Assembly (NCBI RefSeq): GCF_009618275.1
Contig: NZ_WIAD01000026.1
Location: 20,550 to 84,549 of the forward strand
Direction: 5' to 3'
Origin: Roseimaritima sediminicola
GTDB taxonomy: Bacteria; Planctomycetota; Planctomycetia; Pirellulales; Pirellulaceae
Length of the DNA stretch: 64,000 nucleotides
Translations under genes and position numbers: made by a program
Shown: piece by piece, positions 9,496-17,321 of the stretch
Layout: each line of letters begins with the position of its first letter
Numbering within the stretch: position 1 is the first letter of the stretch
Notes under the pieces: generated by a model
What the model was told of the DNA's origin: nothing
Databases searched by the model: none
The model's input: only the letters and a program-made list of their open reading frames with translations

Positions 9496-9927
9496 TTAGC
9501 TCTTGAGTTCAACCACGGCGGTATTCTCGCCTTCCTCAACCGTAATGGTGACATCGGTGGAGGCCTCGTTCCAGTATTTATCCGGTACCGAGGTGTCGAT
9601 CGTGATCGGCTTGGCCATTTCGGCTTCTTCTTCGGTCTGGGAGGGAGGCGCGAGATAGACCTTGTAGGTTCCCACGGGCAATGGGTCGGCAATTTTGAAG
9701 GACCCGCCGGGCTGGATGTCCGCGCCCGCGGCTTGGCCGGAATCCAAGTCTAGCAACATCACGGCCGCGTCGTCGTAGGGTTGGCCGTTGAGCGTGACGG
9801 TGCCGGAGACGGTTCCCATCGGCACGCTGGGCGAACAACCGGCAACCACCGCTACGGCCAACCCCGCCGCCATCACGCCCAATACACCTAAACACCGCCG
9901 ACACGATTCAATACTGGTTAGCTTCAT
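9496..9927 (-). CDS. Lipoprotein with carboxypeptidase-regulatory-like beta domain
   Basis: The preferred start is the ATG at 9927, 14 codons inside the longest frame, because it places a signal peptide with lipobox (LAVAVVAGCSPS, Cys about residue 31) at the N-terminus. The mature part (GTVSGTVTLNGQPYDDAAVMLLD...GSFKIADPLPVGTYKVYLAPP) is the transthyretin/CarboxypepD_reg-like fold seen in many small planctomycete lipoproteins encoded next to DUF1559 genes. 143 residues. It lies downstream of a DUF1559 gene on the same strand, with a palindromic element in between. Probably attached to a membrane facing the periplasm; function unknown. Confidence 0.85.
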   Translation of the reverse strand: MKLTSIESCRRCLGVLGVMAAGLAVAVVAGCSPSVPMGTVSGTVTLNGQPYDDAAVMLLDLDSGQAAGADIQPGGSFKIADPLPVGTYKVYLAPPSQTEEEAEMAKPITIDTSVPDKYWNEASTDVTITVEEGENTAVVELKS

Positions 9928-10019
9928 TTCTCGTCGTACTTGTTTCTGGAGACAGTAAAGATGTCCCACCCGAAGCCAAGCTCGGGTGGGACATCCGCGA
10001 AAGACATTTTTTTACGGCG

Positions 10020-10116
10020 TTAAGCACGTCGGCATAAATCTTTGCGTGAAACCCCGCGACAACACCCTCCCGCGCAGCGGGAGGGTAATGCCTAAGTTAA
10101 TGTTGCGACGTGCTTA
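10020..10116. repeat. 97-bp terminal-inverted-repeat element (short copy)
   Basis: The element begins TTAAGCACGTCG and ends CGACGTGCTTAA, a perfect 12-bp terminal inverted repeat. It contains the internal hairpin CCCTCCCGC/GCGGGAGGG and 'accccgcgacaac'. Two 174-bp relatives with the same termini occur at 37073-37246 and 56571-56744. This copy is in the opposite orientation and lacks the long internal stem, so it looks like an internal deletion derivative. No transposase is inside. It sits between a DUF1559 gene and its lipoprotein gene. Confidence 0.85.
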
Positions 10117-10124
10117 ACAGCAGT

Positions 10125-11117
10125 CTACGGCATCTCGAAGACTTCGCCATCATACCGACAGCACATCTTCTTCAGCGTCATAAAATCGACCGTGTCGGGC
10201 AAAAAGCGGACGCTGCCGTCGGCCAGGCCGATGGTGATCCCGCCGGGGTGGAACGAGTTGATCACCGTATTGTTGCGGTACATCCGCTCGGTGGCTCCGG
10301 TCTGGACAATGTTGCTGTTGGGGGCGAAGCGGACGCACGTGGTGCCCGTTTGCCACAGGTCTCGGCGACCAGAGCTGACCGGGCTGCCGTGCCGCGTACC
10401 GTACCAACCTCCATAGTAGTTGGCCGTCCGGTTGACCCCGGCCACCAAGCCCGATTGATCGGCGATGATCATCGTGTTGCTGGTGCCGTCGGTGATGGCT
10501 TGCATGCCGAACGACTCGTTGGGAACCAAGATACCGTTGTTGCTGGACCAACCGTGTCCCAGGTCGGCCGTGCCTCGATTCGGATCCGGGCCTGGGACCG
10601 GACGAGCCGCTCCCTGGATGCCGACGTAACTGACCACCATCGTTTTGGCTTGATTGTTGGAAACCGGCGCGATGTCGAAGACCGGAATCGCCGACGACGG
10701 ACAGCGATACGTCGGCAACTCAAATTCCTTCAAAACCTCGTTGCCATACAGCGCGTTGGAACCGGCAGCCCCGCCGGCCATGAACGTGTAAGGAGCCGTG
10801 TCGATGAACTGCAGCTGGTCGTACAACGCGTTCTGCTCGATGTACGGCAGGATCAAGGCCCGCCAGTTGGAACCGTTCGACGGCCAAGCTTCCCGAAGAT
10901 TGTACGAGCCGGCCGGGAACGTCAGCAGCGTGTCGTGGTAGTTGTGCATGCCCAGCACGATCTGCTTGACATTGTTGGTGCAGCTCATCCGCCGAGCCGC
11001 TTCGCGGGCGGCTTGAACGGCCGGAAGCAAGAGGCCGACCAGGACGCCGATGATGGCGATCACCACCAGCAATTCCACGAGCGTAAACCCGCGCCGTTTC
11101 GTTCTTGGGACAAACAT
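10125..11117 (-). CDS. DUF1559 pilin-like exported protein
   Basis: 330 residues starting MFVPRTKRRGFTLVEL: a type IV pilin-like N-methylation motif and hydrophobic helix, then the DUF1559 signature (LLPAVQAAREAARRMSCTNN). Conserved interior elements include 'YHDTLLTFPAGS', 'ITDGTSNTMIIAD' and the C-terminal 'SFHPGGITIGLADGSVRFL'. DUF1559 proteins are expanded in Planctomycetes; they are thought to be exported and possibly processed like pseudopilins, but their function is unknown. This gene lies within the flagellar gene order, between fliO and fliP. Confidence 0.95.
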   Translation of the reverse strand: MFVPRTKRRGFTLVELLVVIAIIGVLVGLLLPAVQAAREAARRMSCTNNVKQIVLGMHNYHDTLLTFPAGSYNLREAWPSNGSNWRALILPYIEQNALYDQLQFIDTAPYTFMAGGAAGSNALYGNEVLKEFELPTYRCPSSAIPVFDIAPVSNNQAKTMVVSYVGIQGAARPVPGPDPNRGTADLGHGWSSNNGILVPNESFGMQAITDGTSNTMIIADQSGLVAGVNRTANYYGGWYGTRHGSPVSSGRRDLWQTGTTCVRFAPNSNIVQTGATERMYRNNTVINSFHPGGITIGLADGSVRFLPDTVDFMTLKKMCCRYDGEVFEMP

Positions 11118-11420
11118 GAGAAAACGTTTCCTCGGAAAAAAGGACGGTTGAGAAAAAAAGCCCCGATACTATTTTGACGCCTCGCCCCCCGCCCTACAAG
11201 TTTATTCTGCAAGAATTGCTTGTCCTGACCCGCGGGAAACGCGAAAGCTTCGCCGGTTTAAACCTCGCGCGAGAGCGACGGTTCCGCTCTGGTTGCTGCC
11301 GCTGTGCAAGATTTTGCGGCGCGATGTGATTTTGCGGCGCGATGCGGCGACGAATAGAAAACGCTTCACCCGAAGCGATTTCAGAAGGCGGAGCGTGGGG
11401 CGACGATTGTTCGGCCACGC
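11118..11420. other. Intergenic region upstream of the DUF1559 gene
   Basis: About 300 bp between the fliO stop and the DUF1559 start. It contains a 16-bp direct repeat (attttgcggcgcgatg) at about 11312-11343 and an AT-richer stretch near 11140-11210 that could carry the DUF1559 promoter. I see no convincing small gene. Confidence 0.5.
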
Positions 11421-12299
11421 TCAGGCAGTGGTAAAAAGGCTGCGGTGCGGCGCACGCGAGGCGGAGCCCAAGCCCGCGCCGGCAGTGCGACCCGCGCCGG
11501 CAGTGCGATCCGCGCCGGCAGTGCGACCCGCGCCGGCGAAGTGATCGGGGCCGGCAAAGTGATCGGGGCCGGCAAAGTGATCGGGGCCGGCGAAGCGGTC
11601 GCTCGAGGGTTTTTCTTGGCCCAGGGCGCTGAGGGTCTGCAAAAACTGCTGCCGGCCGCTGCCCGTGCAACCGGCCAACACCTCCGCAACCTCATCGGGA
11701 TCGCTGATTTCGGCCAGCGTCGTCGAGCTGCTGGCTCCCACGGCCAGGACCAGAATCCGCTGGCCGCATCGTACCAATACGATGTTCTGCCGCGGGGCCA
11801 AGGGCGTGCGGCCGAGCACCTGCAGGGTGTCTTTGGAAACGTTTCCCATGGCCGCTGCGCCGCTGCGGCGAAGGATCCAGACCAAGGCGGCGAACAGGCC
11901 CAGGACAATCGTCAAAGAGCTGACCACGGTCGTGATCGGCAGGGTTTGTTGCGCTTCGGCAACGTCGTCCTCGTCGCCGCCGCGGAAGCGAAACGGCGCA
12001 GCCGCCGAGCCGGCGTTCTCACCCTTGGCGGCGTTCTCTGCAGGGGCGGCGTGTTCAGCAGGGGCGGCGGCCGCCCGGTCGCTCGCGTCCAGCACCATCC
12101 CACGCGAACTGGCCGCGGTGGCCAGGCTCGCGGCGGGTGGTTGGGCTTGGTCGAGTGGTTGGGCTTGGGCGGGTGGTTGGGCTTGGGCGGGTGGTTGGGC
12201 ACTGGAGGTGTCGGCCGCGAGGCCGGCCAGCAACAGCAGGGCGGCCGGAAGCCATCCGCGCGTTCGGAACGTGCGAGTTTTCTGAAGCGTTCCGCTCAT
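11421..12299 (-). CDS. fliO: FliO-like flagellar export assembly protein with repeat-rich ends
   Basis: 292 residues. A signal peptide ([18 protein letters not shown]) is followed by a PPAQAQ-type repeat, a charged linker, one membrane helix ([19 protein letters not shown], about residues 128-146) and a FliO-like cytoplasmic domain ([36 protein letters not shown]). FliO helps FliP assemble into the export gate. It overlaps fliN by 4 bases. The C-terminus carries further tandem repeats (FAGPDH and [11 protein letters not shown] units), encoded by 18-bp DNA repeats. FliO is poorly conserved, so the call rests on domain shape plus position after fliN. Confidence 0.85.
   Translation of the reverse strand: MSGTLQKTRTFRTRGWLPAALLLLAGLAADTSSAQPPAQAQPPAQAQPLDQAQPPAASLATAASSRGMVLDASDRAAAAPAEHAAPAENAAKGENAGSAAAPFRFRGGDEDDVAEAQQTLPITTVVSSLTIVLGLFAALVWILRRSGAAAMGNVSKDTLQVLGRTPLAPRQNIVLVRCGQRILVLAVGASSSTTLAEISDPDEVAEVLAGCTGSGRQQFLQTLSALGQEKPSSDRFAGPDHFAGPDHFAGPDHFAGAGRTAGADRTAGAGRTAGAGLGSASRAPHRSLFTTA
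11476..11600. repeat. 18-bp tandem repeats in the fliO 3' coding region
   Basis: About four copies of 'gcagtgcgacccgcgccg' followed by about three copies of 'gtgatcggggccggcaaa'. All are multiples of three, so the reading frame is kept. They encode the FAGPDH and TAGA-type repeats at the C-terminus of FliO. A second 18-bp tract (ggttgggcttgggcgggt) lies near the 5' end of the same gene at about 12131-12200. Confidence 0.85.
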
Positions 12300-12733
12300 T
12301 CGGCTCCTCCCAGCAATTCGGTGACGCGAACGCAGAAGTTATCGTTCATCACCAAGACTTCACCGCGTGCGATCAGCCGTCCGTTGACGTAGATGTCGAC
12401 CGGGTCGCCGGCCAGTTTGTCCAGGGCCACGACGGCGCCACTGCGCAGGCGAAGGACCTCTTCGAGCCGCATCTGGGTGCGGCCCAGTTCGATGCGCAGG
12501 TCCAGTTCCACGTCGCCCAGCAGGTCCATCGGGTGCGGAGCGTCGCCCGATTCGCTGGGCTGCAGATCGTTCAGCTGGAAGGGCTGGGCCGCGGCGGATT
12601 CATTGTCTCCGGCCGCCTGGTCCACACCGGCTTGGGCTTGCGAGAGCAGGTTTTCGATGTCCTGCGGCGAAACCTGCTGTTTGTCGGTGGCTGGCGCTTC
12701 GGCGGACTCATCCTTGAGTGGCGATTCGCTCAC
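12296..12733 (-). CDS. fliN: Flagellar motor switch protein FliN
   Basis: 145 residues: a variable acidic, Gln-rich N-terminus, then a C-terminal SpoA domain (about residues 68-142) with the FliN pattern '[20 protein letters not shown]', '[20 protein letters not shown]', '[13 protein letters not shown]' and 'FCVRVTEL'. FliN forms the lower C-ring and docks the FliH-FliI export ATPase. It begins 11 bases after fliL and overlaps fliO by 4 bases. fliM, usually its upstream neighbour, is absent from this cluster. Confidence 0.95.
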   Translation of the reverse strand: MSESPLKDESAEAPATDKQQVSPQDIENLLSQAQAGVDQAAGDNESAAAQPFQLNDLQPSESGDAPHPMDLLGDVELDLRIELGRTQMRLEEVLRLRSGAVVALDKLAGDPVDIYVNGRLIARGEVLVMNDNFCVRVTELLGGAE

Positions 12734-12744
12734 GGTCCTCGGCC

Positions 12745-13305
12745 CTATTCCTTGATCAATTGGTAATCGTAGAAGCCGACCGAAAGCAACAGATCGTCTT
12801 CTAACAGGTGGTTACATGTCGTCAAAATCCGTCGCTGCAGCAACCCCAATTGATTTTCATCCAGCTCCGACAGGTCGGACATGCGGATTTTCATCCGGAC
12901 CGCGTGCCGGATGCGTCCATCCTTGGCGTCGAATTCGGCGGTCATCTTTTCCTGGTCCTTCTTCTTGACCAGTCCGAACAGGGTCAGCTCGACGCGGTAA
13001 CGATCCTCGGTATCCAGGGGGCTGAAGGTTTCGCCGAACCGCCCCAGTTCGAACTCCTCGACACTGTTCTCCTCCAGGTTCTCCTGTTCGGTCTGTTTCT
13101 GGTCGGCCTGGACGGACTGAATCAGCCTCGCTTCGGCCAGGGCACTGACTTCCTCGGCCGAGGGGACGAGGAAGAAGAACAGGGCGGTTTCCACCAGGAC
13201 GACGACCGAAACGAATCCGATCATGATCCCTTTGCCGCCCAGCTTGCTCTTGCCCTCCGCTTCGCCTTCGGCTTGGTTGTCGACGTTTTCGGGTTGGTCG
13301 GCCAT
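12745..13305 (-). CDS. fliL: Flagellar basal body protein FliL
   Basis: The ATG at 13305 is preferred over the TTG one codon earlier: ATG shares its A with the motB stop (TGATG), and GGAG lies 8 bases upstream. 186 residues: acidic cytoplasmic N-terminus, one membrane helix ([20 protein letters not shown], about residues 27-46), and a periplasmic stomatin-like domain ([11 protein letters not shown]...[18 protein letters not shown]...[14 protein letters not shown]). FliL surrounds and stabilises MotAB stators. It is followed by fliN after 11 bases. Confidence 0.93.
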   Translation of the reverse strand: MADQPENVDNQAEGEAEGKSKLGGKGIMIGFVSVVVLVETALFFFLVPSAEEVSALAEARLIQSVQADQKQTEQENLEENSVEEFELGRFGETFSPLDTEDRYRVELTLFGLVKKKDQEKMTAEFDAKDGRIRHAVRMKIRMSDLSELDENQLGLLQRRILTTCNHLLEDDLLLSVGFYDYQLIKE

Positions 13306-14084
13306 CAAGGATTCTCCTCTTCACTGGGAAGGCTCATGACCCGGCTGGCGCGTTCGTCCGCCGTGCCCTGCAGGTCGCTGACGGTTTCGTCGAGCAAAAA
13401 GATCTCGACGCGGGGGTTGGCTTGCCGGTCCGCTGCTCCACTGCCGGCATGCATCGGTTCGCTGGCTCCGGCACTGGTCAAACGGAAGCGGTTGGGTTCA
13501 AGTTTGTGGTTCTGGACCAGGTACTCCAGCACGGCTCGAGCTCGGGCATAGGCCAGGTCCATCGTTTCGGCGGTGTCGTGGGTGCGAGCGGCCGTTTCCG
13601 GTGCGGTGTGGCCGCGGATCTCGATCTTCTGCGGTTTGCCTTGCAGTTGACCGGCGATCGCGTCCAGGACGCCGGGACTGTCGGCCTGCATCTGGGCGGT
13701 ACCGATTTCGAAAAACACCACCGACCCGACGGCCGTTTGCTTGCCGGGGCGGATGATCCGGACCATGGGCTTCTCGCCTTTGGGGGCCGGATCGGGAACC
13801 CCGCCCCTGGCTGTGTCTTCGCGTTTGGCGCGGCCGGTCGTGGCCAGGACGGTCGAAGCGGTGCTGCGCGGTTTGGCATCGCCCGGCGTCAAGCTTTCCA
13901 GACTGCGGGTGTAACCGAATTGTTGGCGCATCGAATCAACGAGCGCTTGATACGTTTCTTCTTCTTTGATCTCGCTGAGTGATACCAGCATGATGAAGAA
14001 CGTCAGCAGCAGGGACATCATATCGCCGAAGGTCACCACCCATTCCGGGATTTCGGCACCCGAATCTTCCGGTTCGTCATCCAT
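13305..14084 (-). CDS. motB: Flagellar motor stator protein MotB
   Basis: 259 residues. Near the N-terminus a single membrane helix carries the proton-binding aspartate (TFGDMMSLLLTFFIML; Asp21). The C-terminal half is an OmpA-like peptidoglycan-binding domain (IEIRGHTAPE, LAYARARAVLEYLV, RFRLTSAGASEP). MotB anchors the stator to the wall and conducts ions with MotA. The gene starts 6 bases after motA and overlaps fliL by one base. Confidence 0.96.
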   Translation of the reverse strand: MDDEPEDSGAEIPEWVVTFGDMMSLLLTFFIMLVSLSEIKEEETYQALVDSMRQQFGYTRSLESLTPGDAKPRSTASTVLATTGRAKREDTARGGVPDPAPKGEKPMVRIIRPGKQTAVGSVVFFEIGTAQMQADSPGVLDAIAGQLQGKPQKIEIRGHTAPETAARTHDTAETMDLAYARARAVLEYLVQNHKLEPNRFRLTSAGASEPMHAGSGAADRQANPRVEIFLLDETVSDLQGTADERASRVMSLPSEEENP

Positions 14085-14090
14085 CGCGGG

Positions 14091-14852
14091 CTATTCCTGG
14101 GTTCGCTGTTTCGGAGGCAGAAAGGTCTGCAGTTTTTGATCGATCGCCCGCGGGCTCTCGCCCGACTGGATGGCCATTACGCCGCGGATCGCGATCTCCA
14201 TGGCGGTCAGCTCTTTGCGGCTGAGCAGCCCCAGTTTCTCGGCGAACGGGCTGAACACCACGTTCGCGACGATCGCCCCGTACAACGTCGTGATCAGGGC
14301 CACGGCCATCCCGGCCCCGATCCCCGACGGGTCACTCATATCGCTCAGCATCATGATCAATCCCATCAAGGTGCCGATCATGCCGTAGGCCGGCGCGAAA
14401 CGACCCAGTTGGTCCATCACGCCCTTGCCCTCGCGGTGCCGCAGGCTGATCGCGTTGACTTCGGTCCGCAGGACTTCCTCGACCGTCTCGGGCGGACTGC
14501 CGTCGACGGCCATCTGCAGACCGGTTTGCACCAGCGGGTTTTCCACCTGCGGGATCTCCGCTTCCAGAGCCAACAAGCCGTCGCGGCGAGCCGTTTCGGC
14601 CAGGGCCACGATCTGTTTGATCAGCTCTGCCGTGTCCTCGTTCTTGTTCAACATCACCTTCAGCATCACCTTGGGAACACCCAGAATGCTGCGTAGGGGA
14701 AAGCAGATCATGGCGGCGGCGATCGCTCCTCCGACCACCACCAACAGGGACGGGATGTCCACGAAAGCGGTCATCGGCGCGCTGCCCATCAACATGGATC
14801 CGACGATCAAGCCGATGGCTAGGATGAGTCCGATCAGCGAAGCTATATCCAT
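14091..14852 (-). CDS. motA: Flagellar motor stator protein MotA
   Basis: 253 residues with four hydrophobic helices: residues 5-25, 30-50, and a C-terminal pair around 150-200 (PAYGMIGTLMGLIMML, GMAVALITTLYGAIVANVVF). The cytoplasmic loop between helices 2 and 3 carries the charged segment that contacts FliG. The product is the PomA/MotA-family stator channel subunit. The start follows a GGAG about ten bases upstream. It forms an operon with motB, immediately downstream. Confidence 0.96.
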   Translation of the reverse strand: MDIASLIGLILAIGLIVGSMLMGSAPMTAFVDIPSLLVVVGGAIAAAMICFPLRSILGVPKVMLKVMLNKNEDTAELIKQIVALAETARRDGLLALEAEIPQVENPLVQTGLQMAVDGSPPETVEEVLRTEVNAISLRHREGKGVMDQLGRFAPAYGMIGTLMGLIMMLSDMSDPSGIGAGMAVALITTLYGAIVANVVFSPFAEKLGLLSRKELTAMEIAIRGVMAIQSGESPRAIDQKLQTFLPPKQRTQE

Positions 14853-14874
14853 CGAAGTGTGGCTCCGGGAGCGT

Positions 14875-15069
14875 TTAACGGCTGGGGATCAAATGTTTTT
14901 GCTGTTGATAGCGAACCGCTCGGTCGACCACTTCGTCCATCGATTCGCCCACCACCAGTCGCTCGCCCGTGGTCAAGGTGATGAACGTATCGGGCCGGCA
15001 CTCGACATACCGAATCAAATCCGCGTTCAAGACGAACGGTTCACCGTCGAGGCGAGAGAGTTTGATCAT
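14875..15069 (-). CDS. flbD: FlbD family flagellar protein
   Basis: 64 residues starting at the ATG at 15069 (MIKLSRLDGEPFVLNADLIR). The frame extends further upstream but that part lacks family similarity. The full length matches the small FlbD/SwrD family: 'I.L.RL.G..F.LN.DLI..VE..PDT.ITL..G..LVV.ES..EVV'. SwrD in Bacillus raises stator power; FlbD homologs commonly sit just upstream of motA, as here. It is the first gene of the flagellar cluster, so the promoter should lie in 15070-15218. Confidence 0.88.
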   Translation of the reverse strand: MIKLSRLDGEPFVLNADLIRYVECRPDTFITLTTGERLVVGESMDEVVDRAVRYQQQKHLIPSR

Positions 15070-15338
15070 TGAAAGGCGTTCCAGGACGAGGCGACGAGAA
15101 AGCGCGTGGCCGAGCGGGCCCCGAGAACGGGGGCCGGATTCGGTGTCTCTGGAGAACTCTAGGTCACGTTGCGCGGCCGCGACGGCCGTTGCAAAAAGAA
15201 CACACCAATTTTTTCGGTGTGGCATAGGCTTTAGTAGCTCGGCTGTCCCCAGCCGAGAGCATTGCGTTCAGCGGCTGGGACAGCCGTGCTACTTTTCACA
15301 GGCTAGAAGCCTATGCCACAACGTAGCCCCGCCCCGCT
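15070..15338. other. Presumed flagellar operon promoter region plus nested palindrome
   Basis: This 269-bp gap separates flbD from the FAD-protein stop. The flbD-proximal half should hold the promoter, but I could not identify a confident sigma-28 or sigma-54 box. Bases 15219-15319 are a nested palindrome listed separately. Confidence 0.4.
15219..15319. repeat. Nested palindrome of two repeat families
   Basis: The outer arms are 'gtggcataggctt' (15219-15231) and 'aagcctatgccac' (15307-15319), perfect complements. The inner arms are 'agtagctcggctgtccccag' from about 15232 and 'ctgggacagccgtgctac' up to about 15292. The outer arm belongs to the hairpin family seen at several other gene ends in the window. 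It may terminate transcription of the FAD gene or insulate the flagellar promoter. Confidence 0.8.
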
Positions 15339-16037
15339 CTACAGCCGCGTGGGGCGATACAGGTCCAGCCCCTCGCGGTCGCCCCACATGGCGAACAGCC
15401 GGCGGATCGCGTCGCGGCCCCGGGCGCTGCGCTGCTCCCAGTCGTCCTCACCCTCCTGACCGGCAGAACCCTCCTGACCGGCAGAAGCGGAATCGCGACC
15501 ATCGATGATGTGAAAGTAGGCCGTCTCGGCCCAGCGGTGCTGGGGATCCTGGGCCGGGGCCTGATGGTTCGCCCAGCCAGCGGTGTCGATCACCGCTTCA
15601 GCCGTCCAGGCCGTTTCGTGGTCCGCACAGCGGATCTGAAAATCCAGCTCCGAAGGGTCTTCCGCGTTTGGCAGCCGGTGGACTTCGCGCACCCGGTGTC
15701 GGGTGAGTACGCGGCCGGAGAGCAAATCGATTTCGGCCAACGGCCGCAGAATCTGCTCCGCGTAGCCCGCTGCGGTGGTCGGCAATGTTTCCAGCGTCTG
15801 CGGATCGTCGTCCTGGGCCCGAACGGCTTGCAGAGCGAACGCCGAAATGCCGCGGCCGGGCAGAAACGTCAAGTCCGCGTCGCCAGAATCCAGCCAGCTC
15901 TGGCCCACGTCCAGGGCTTCGAAGACCGTCACGTCGTAGCCCAGGAAACGAGCGTACAGGGCGGCTTCCAGGCCCAAGATGCCGCCGCCAAGGACCGCGA
16001 TCGAACCGGGGGGATCCAGAATTTCGTCAGCAGCCAT
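15339..16037 (-). CDS. FAD/NAD(P)-binding protein, short oxidoreductase-like
   Basis: I start at the ATG at 16037, since the preceding 39 codons of open frame have no similarity to the family. 232 residues: an N-terminal Rossmann dinucleotide-binding motif (SIAVLGGGILGLEAALYARFLGYDVTVFEA in two overlapping parts, with GGGILGLE at about residues 15-22), then a segment typical of flavin monooxygenase-like enzymes (YAEQILRPLAEIDLLSGRV). The usual second nucleotide-binding half and C-terminal cap are missing, so it may be a sensor-like or degraded enzyme. Near the end is a short direct repeat (SAGQEG twice). It lies downstream of the lyase gene on the same strand. Confidence 0.75.
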   Translation of the reverse strand: MAADEILDPPGSIAVLGGGILGLEAALYARFLGYDVTVFEALDVGQSWLDSGDADLTFLPGRGISAFALQAVRAQDDDPQTLETLPTTAAGYAEQILRPLAEIDLLSGRVLTRHRVREVHRLPNAEDPSELDFQIRCADHETAWTAEAVIDTAGWANHQAPAQDPQHRWAETAYFHIIDGRDSASAGQEGSAGQEGEDDWEQRSARGRDAIRRLFAMWGDREGLDLYRPTRL

Positions 16038-16202
16038 GGTCAAGGATTCCAGGAATTGTCCTCCCCTCTGGGAGGCTGGTGAGGAACGAGCGAACAAGGT
16101 GAGCACATCGGTAGACGCCTTCGGAAGGGCCGAGGTGCACGGTTCGCCCAACAAGATACCGGTGGCGGGATGCTTGAACAGAGGGTCCTCGACGCCGGTC
16201 CA

Positions 16203-17132
16203 CTACTGGATCCCCAGAGCCGGCCACCGCGAGCTCAACACCTCTTGCAGCGACTGCCGCTCGGCGTCGGTCAGCTTTCGCTGGGGCATGCGGCACGGGC
16301 CACAGTCGAATCCTTGCCAGGAGAGGATCTGCTTCATCGCGGCGTGAAACGGATACTGCTGCAGGGCGCGGATGATCTGCACGGCTTGCAGTTGGGCGCG
16401 GCGAGCGGCCGCGAAATCGCTCTTTTCGAACGCTGCGATCACTTCGCGGTACAGCGGCGCCAGGATGTTGAAGGTGCTGCCGATTGCTCCTTTCGCTCCG
16501 GTGGCCAAGGCCCCGAGCAGCATCTCGTCACAGCCGAAGACGATGTCCAGGCTGCCGCCGGCGACGTTCTGGCAGGCTTGGAACTCGTGCAGCTTGGTGT
16601 CGGTGTATTTCAGGCCCGCCAAGTTGGCGATCTTGCTTTGCGCGGTTTCCAGGAACTCGACGATGTCGATTGCCGAACCGGTCAGGGCCGGGATGTGGTA
16701 GTAGTAAAACGGCAGGGAACCGCCGGCTTCGGCAATCCGGCCCATCGTCTCGACCAAGGCGTCCGGCGAGGTGATCGGGTAGTACGAGGGGCACGTCGCC
16801 GAGACCACGTCCGCGCCGGCTTGGGCCGCATGGGCGGCCAGCTCGGCGGCTTCCTCCACACAGTTATGTCCCACCTGCACGATCACCGGCACGCGTCCCG
16901 CCGCGGCCGCCACGGTCCGCTCGGCAATCTGTTTGCGTTCGGCCGTCGAGAGCGACATGCCTTCGCCGGTGCTGCCGCACACGTACAGTCCCTCGATGCC
17001 CTGCTCGACCAAGTGGTCGGTCAGCGGATCGATGCCGCCGAGTCGAAGTCGGCCCTGCGCATCGAGCGGCGTATACGTCGCAGCGATCAAGCCGCGGAGC
17101 GAGGAGCGGGATTCGGATGCATTTGGGCGCAT
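16203..17132 (-). CDS. Dihydrodipicolinate synthase/N-acetylneuraminate lyase family aldolase
   Basis: The ATG at 17132 is chosen because GGAGGTG lies seven bases upstream. 309 residues form a class I aldolase TIM barrel. Key elements: GSTGEG (residues 53-58) for the carboxylate of the Schiff-base substrate, the Tyr in YYYHIPALTG (about 145), and the Schiff-base Lys in AGLKYTDTK (about 175). 'HIPALTG' and the overall pattern resemble N-acetylneuraminate lyase more than DapA, and no other lysine genes are nearby. The substrate is unproven; a sialic-acid or other 2-keto acid aldolase is likely. Confidence 0.9.
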   Translation of the reverse strand: MRPNASESRSSLRGLIAATYTPLDAQGRLRLGGIDPLTDHLVEQGIEGLYVCGSTGEGMSLSTAERKQIAERTVAAAAGRVPVIVQVGHNCVEEAAELAAHAAQAGADVVSATCPSYYPITSPDALVETMGRIAEAGGSLPFYYYHIPALTGSAIDIVEFLETAQSKIANLAGLKYTDTKLHEFQACQNVAGGSLDIVFGCDEMLLGALATGAKGAIGSTFNILAPLYREVIAAFEKSDFAAARRAQLQAVQIIRALQQYPFHAAMKQILSWQGFDCGPCRMPQRKLTDAERQSLQEVLSSRWPALGIQ

Positions 17133-17321
17133 CGCAATGCACCTCCAATAATTAGAAAGGAAGCCAGGGCACAGGGGCACGGCGGCAAGCTAGCGACACG
17201 CGATAAGCAGCATCGATGGAGTAATCTTTATTCGCCTCAATCGTACGCCAACTCGATCGCTGCGAAACCCCGCACGGCAACGCACGCTCCAGCGCCCCGG
17301 TCCCGCCCCGCGGAGCAGCCG

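Noticed and set aside
11476..11600. Possible CRISPR-like array
   Set aside because: The repeats are contiguous with no spacers and lie in frame inside fliO.
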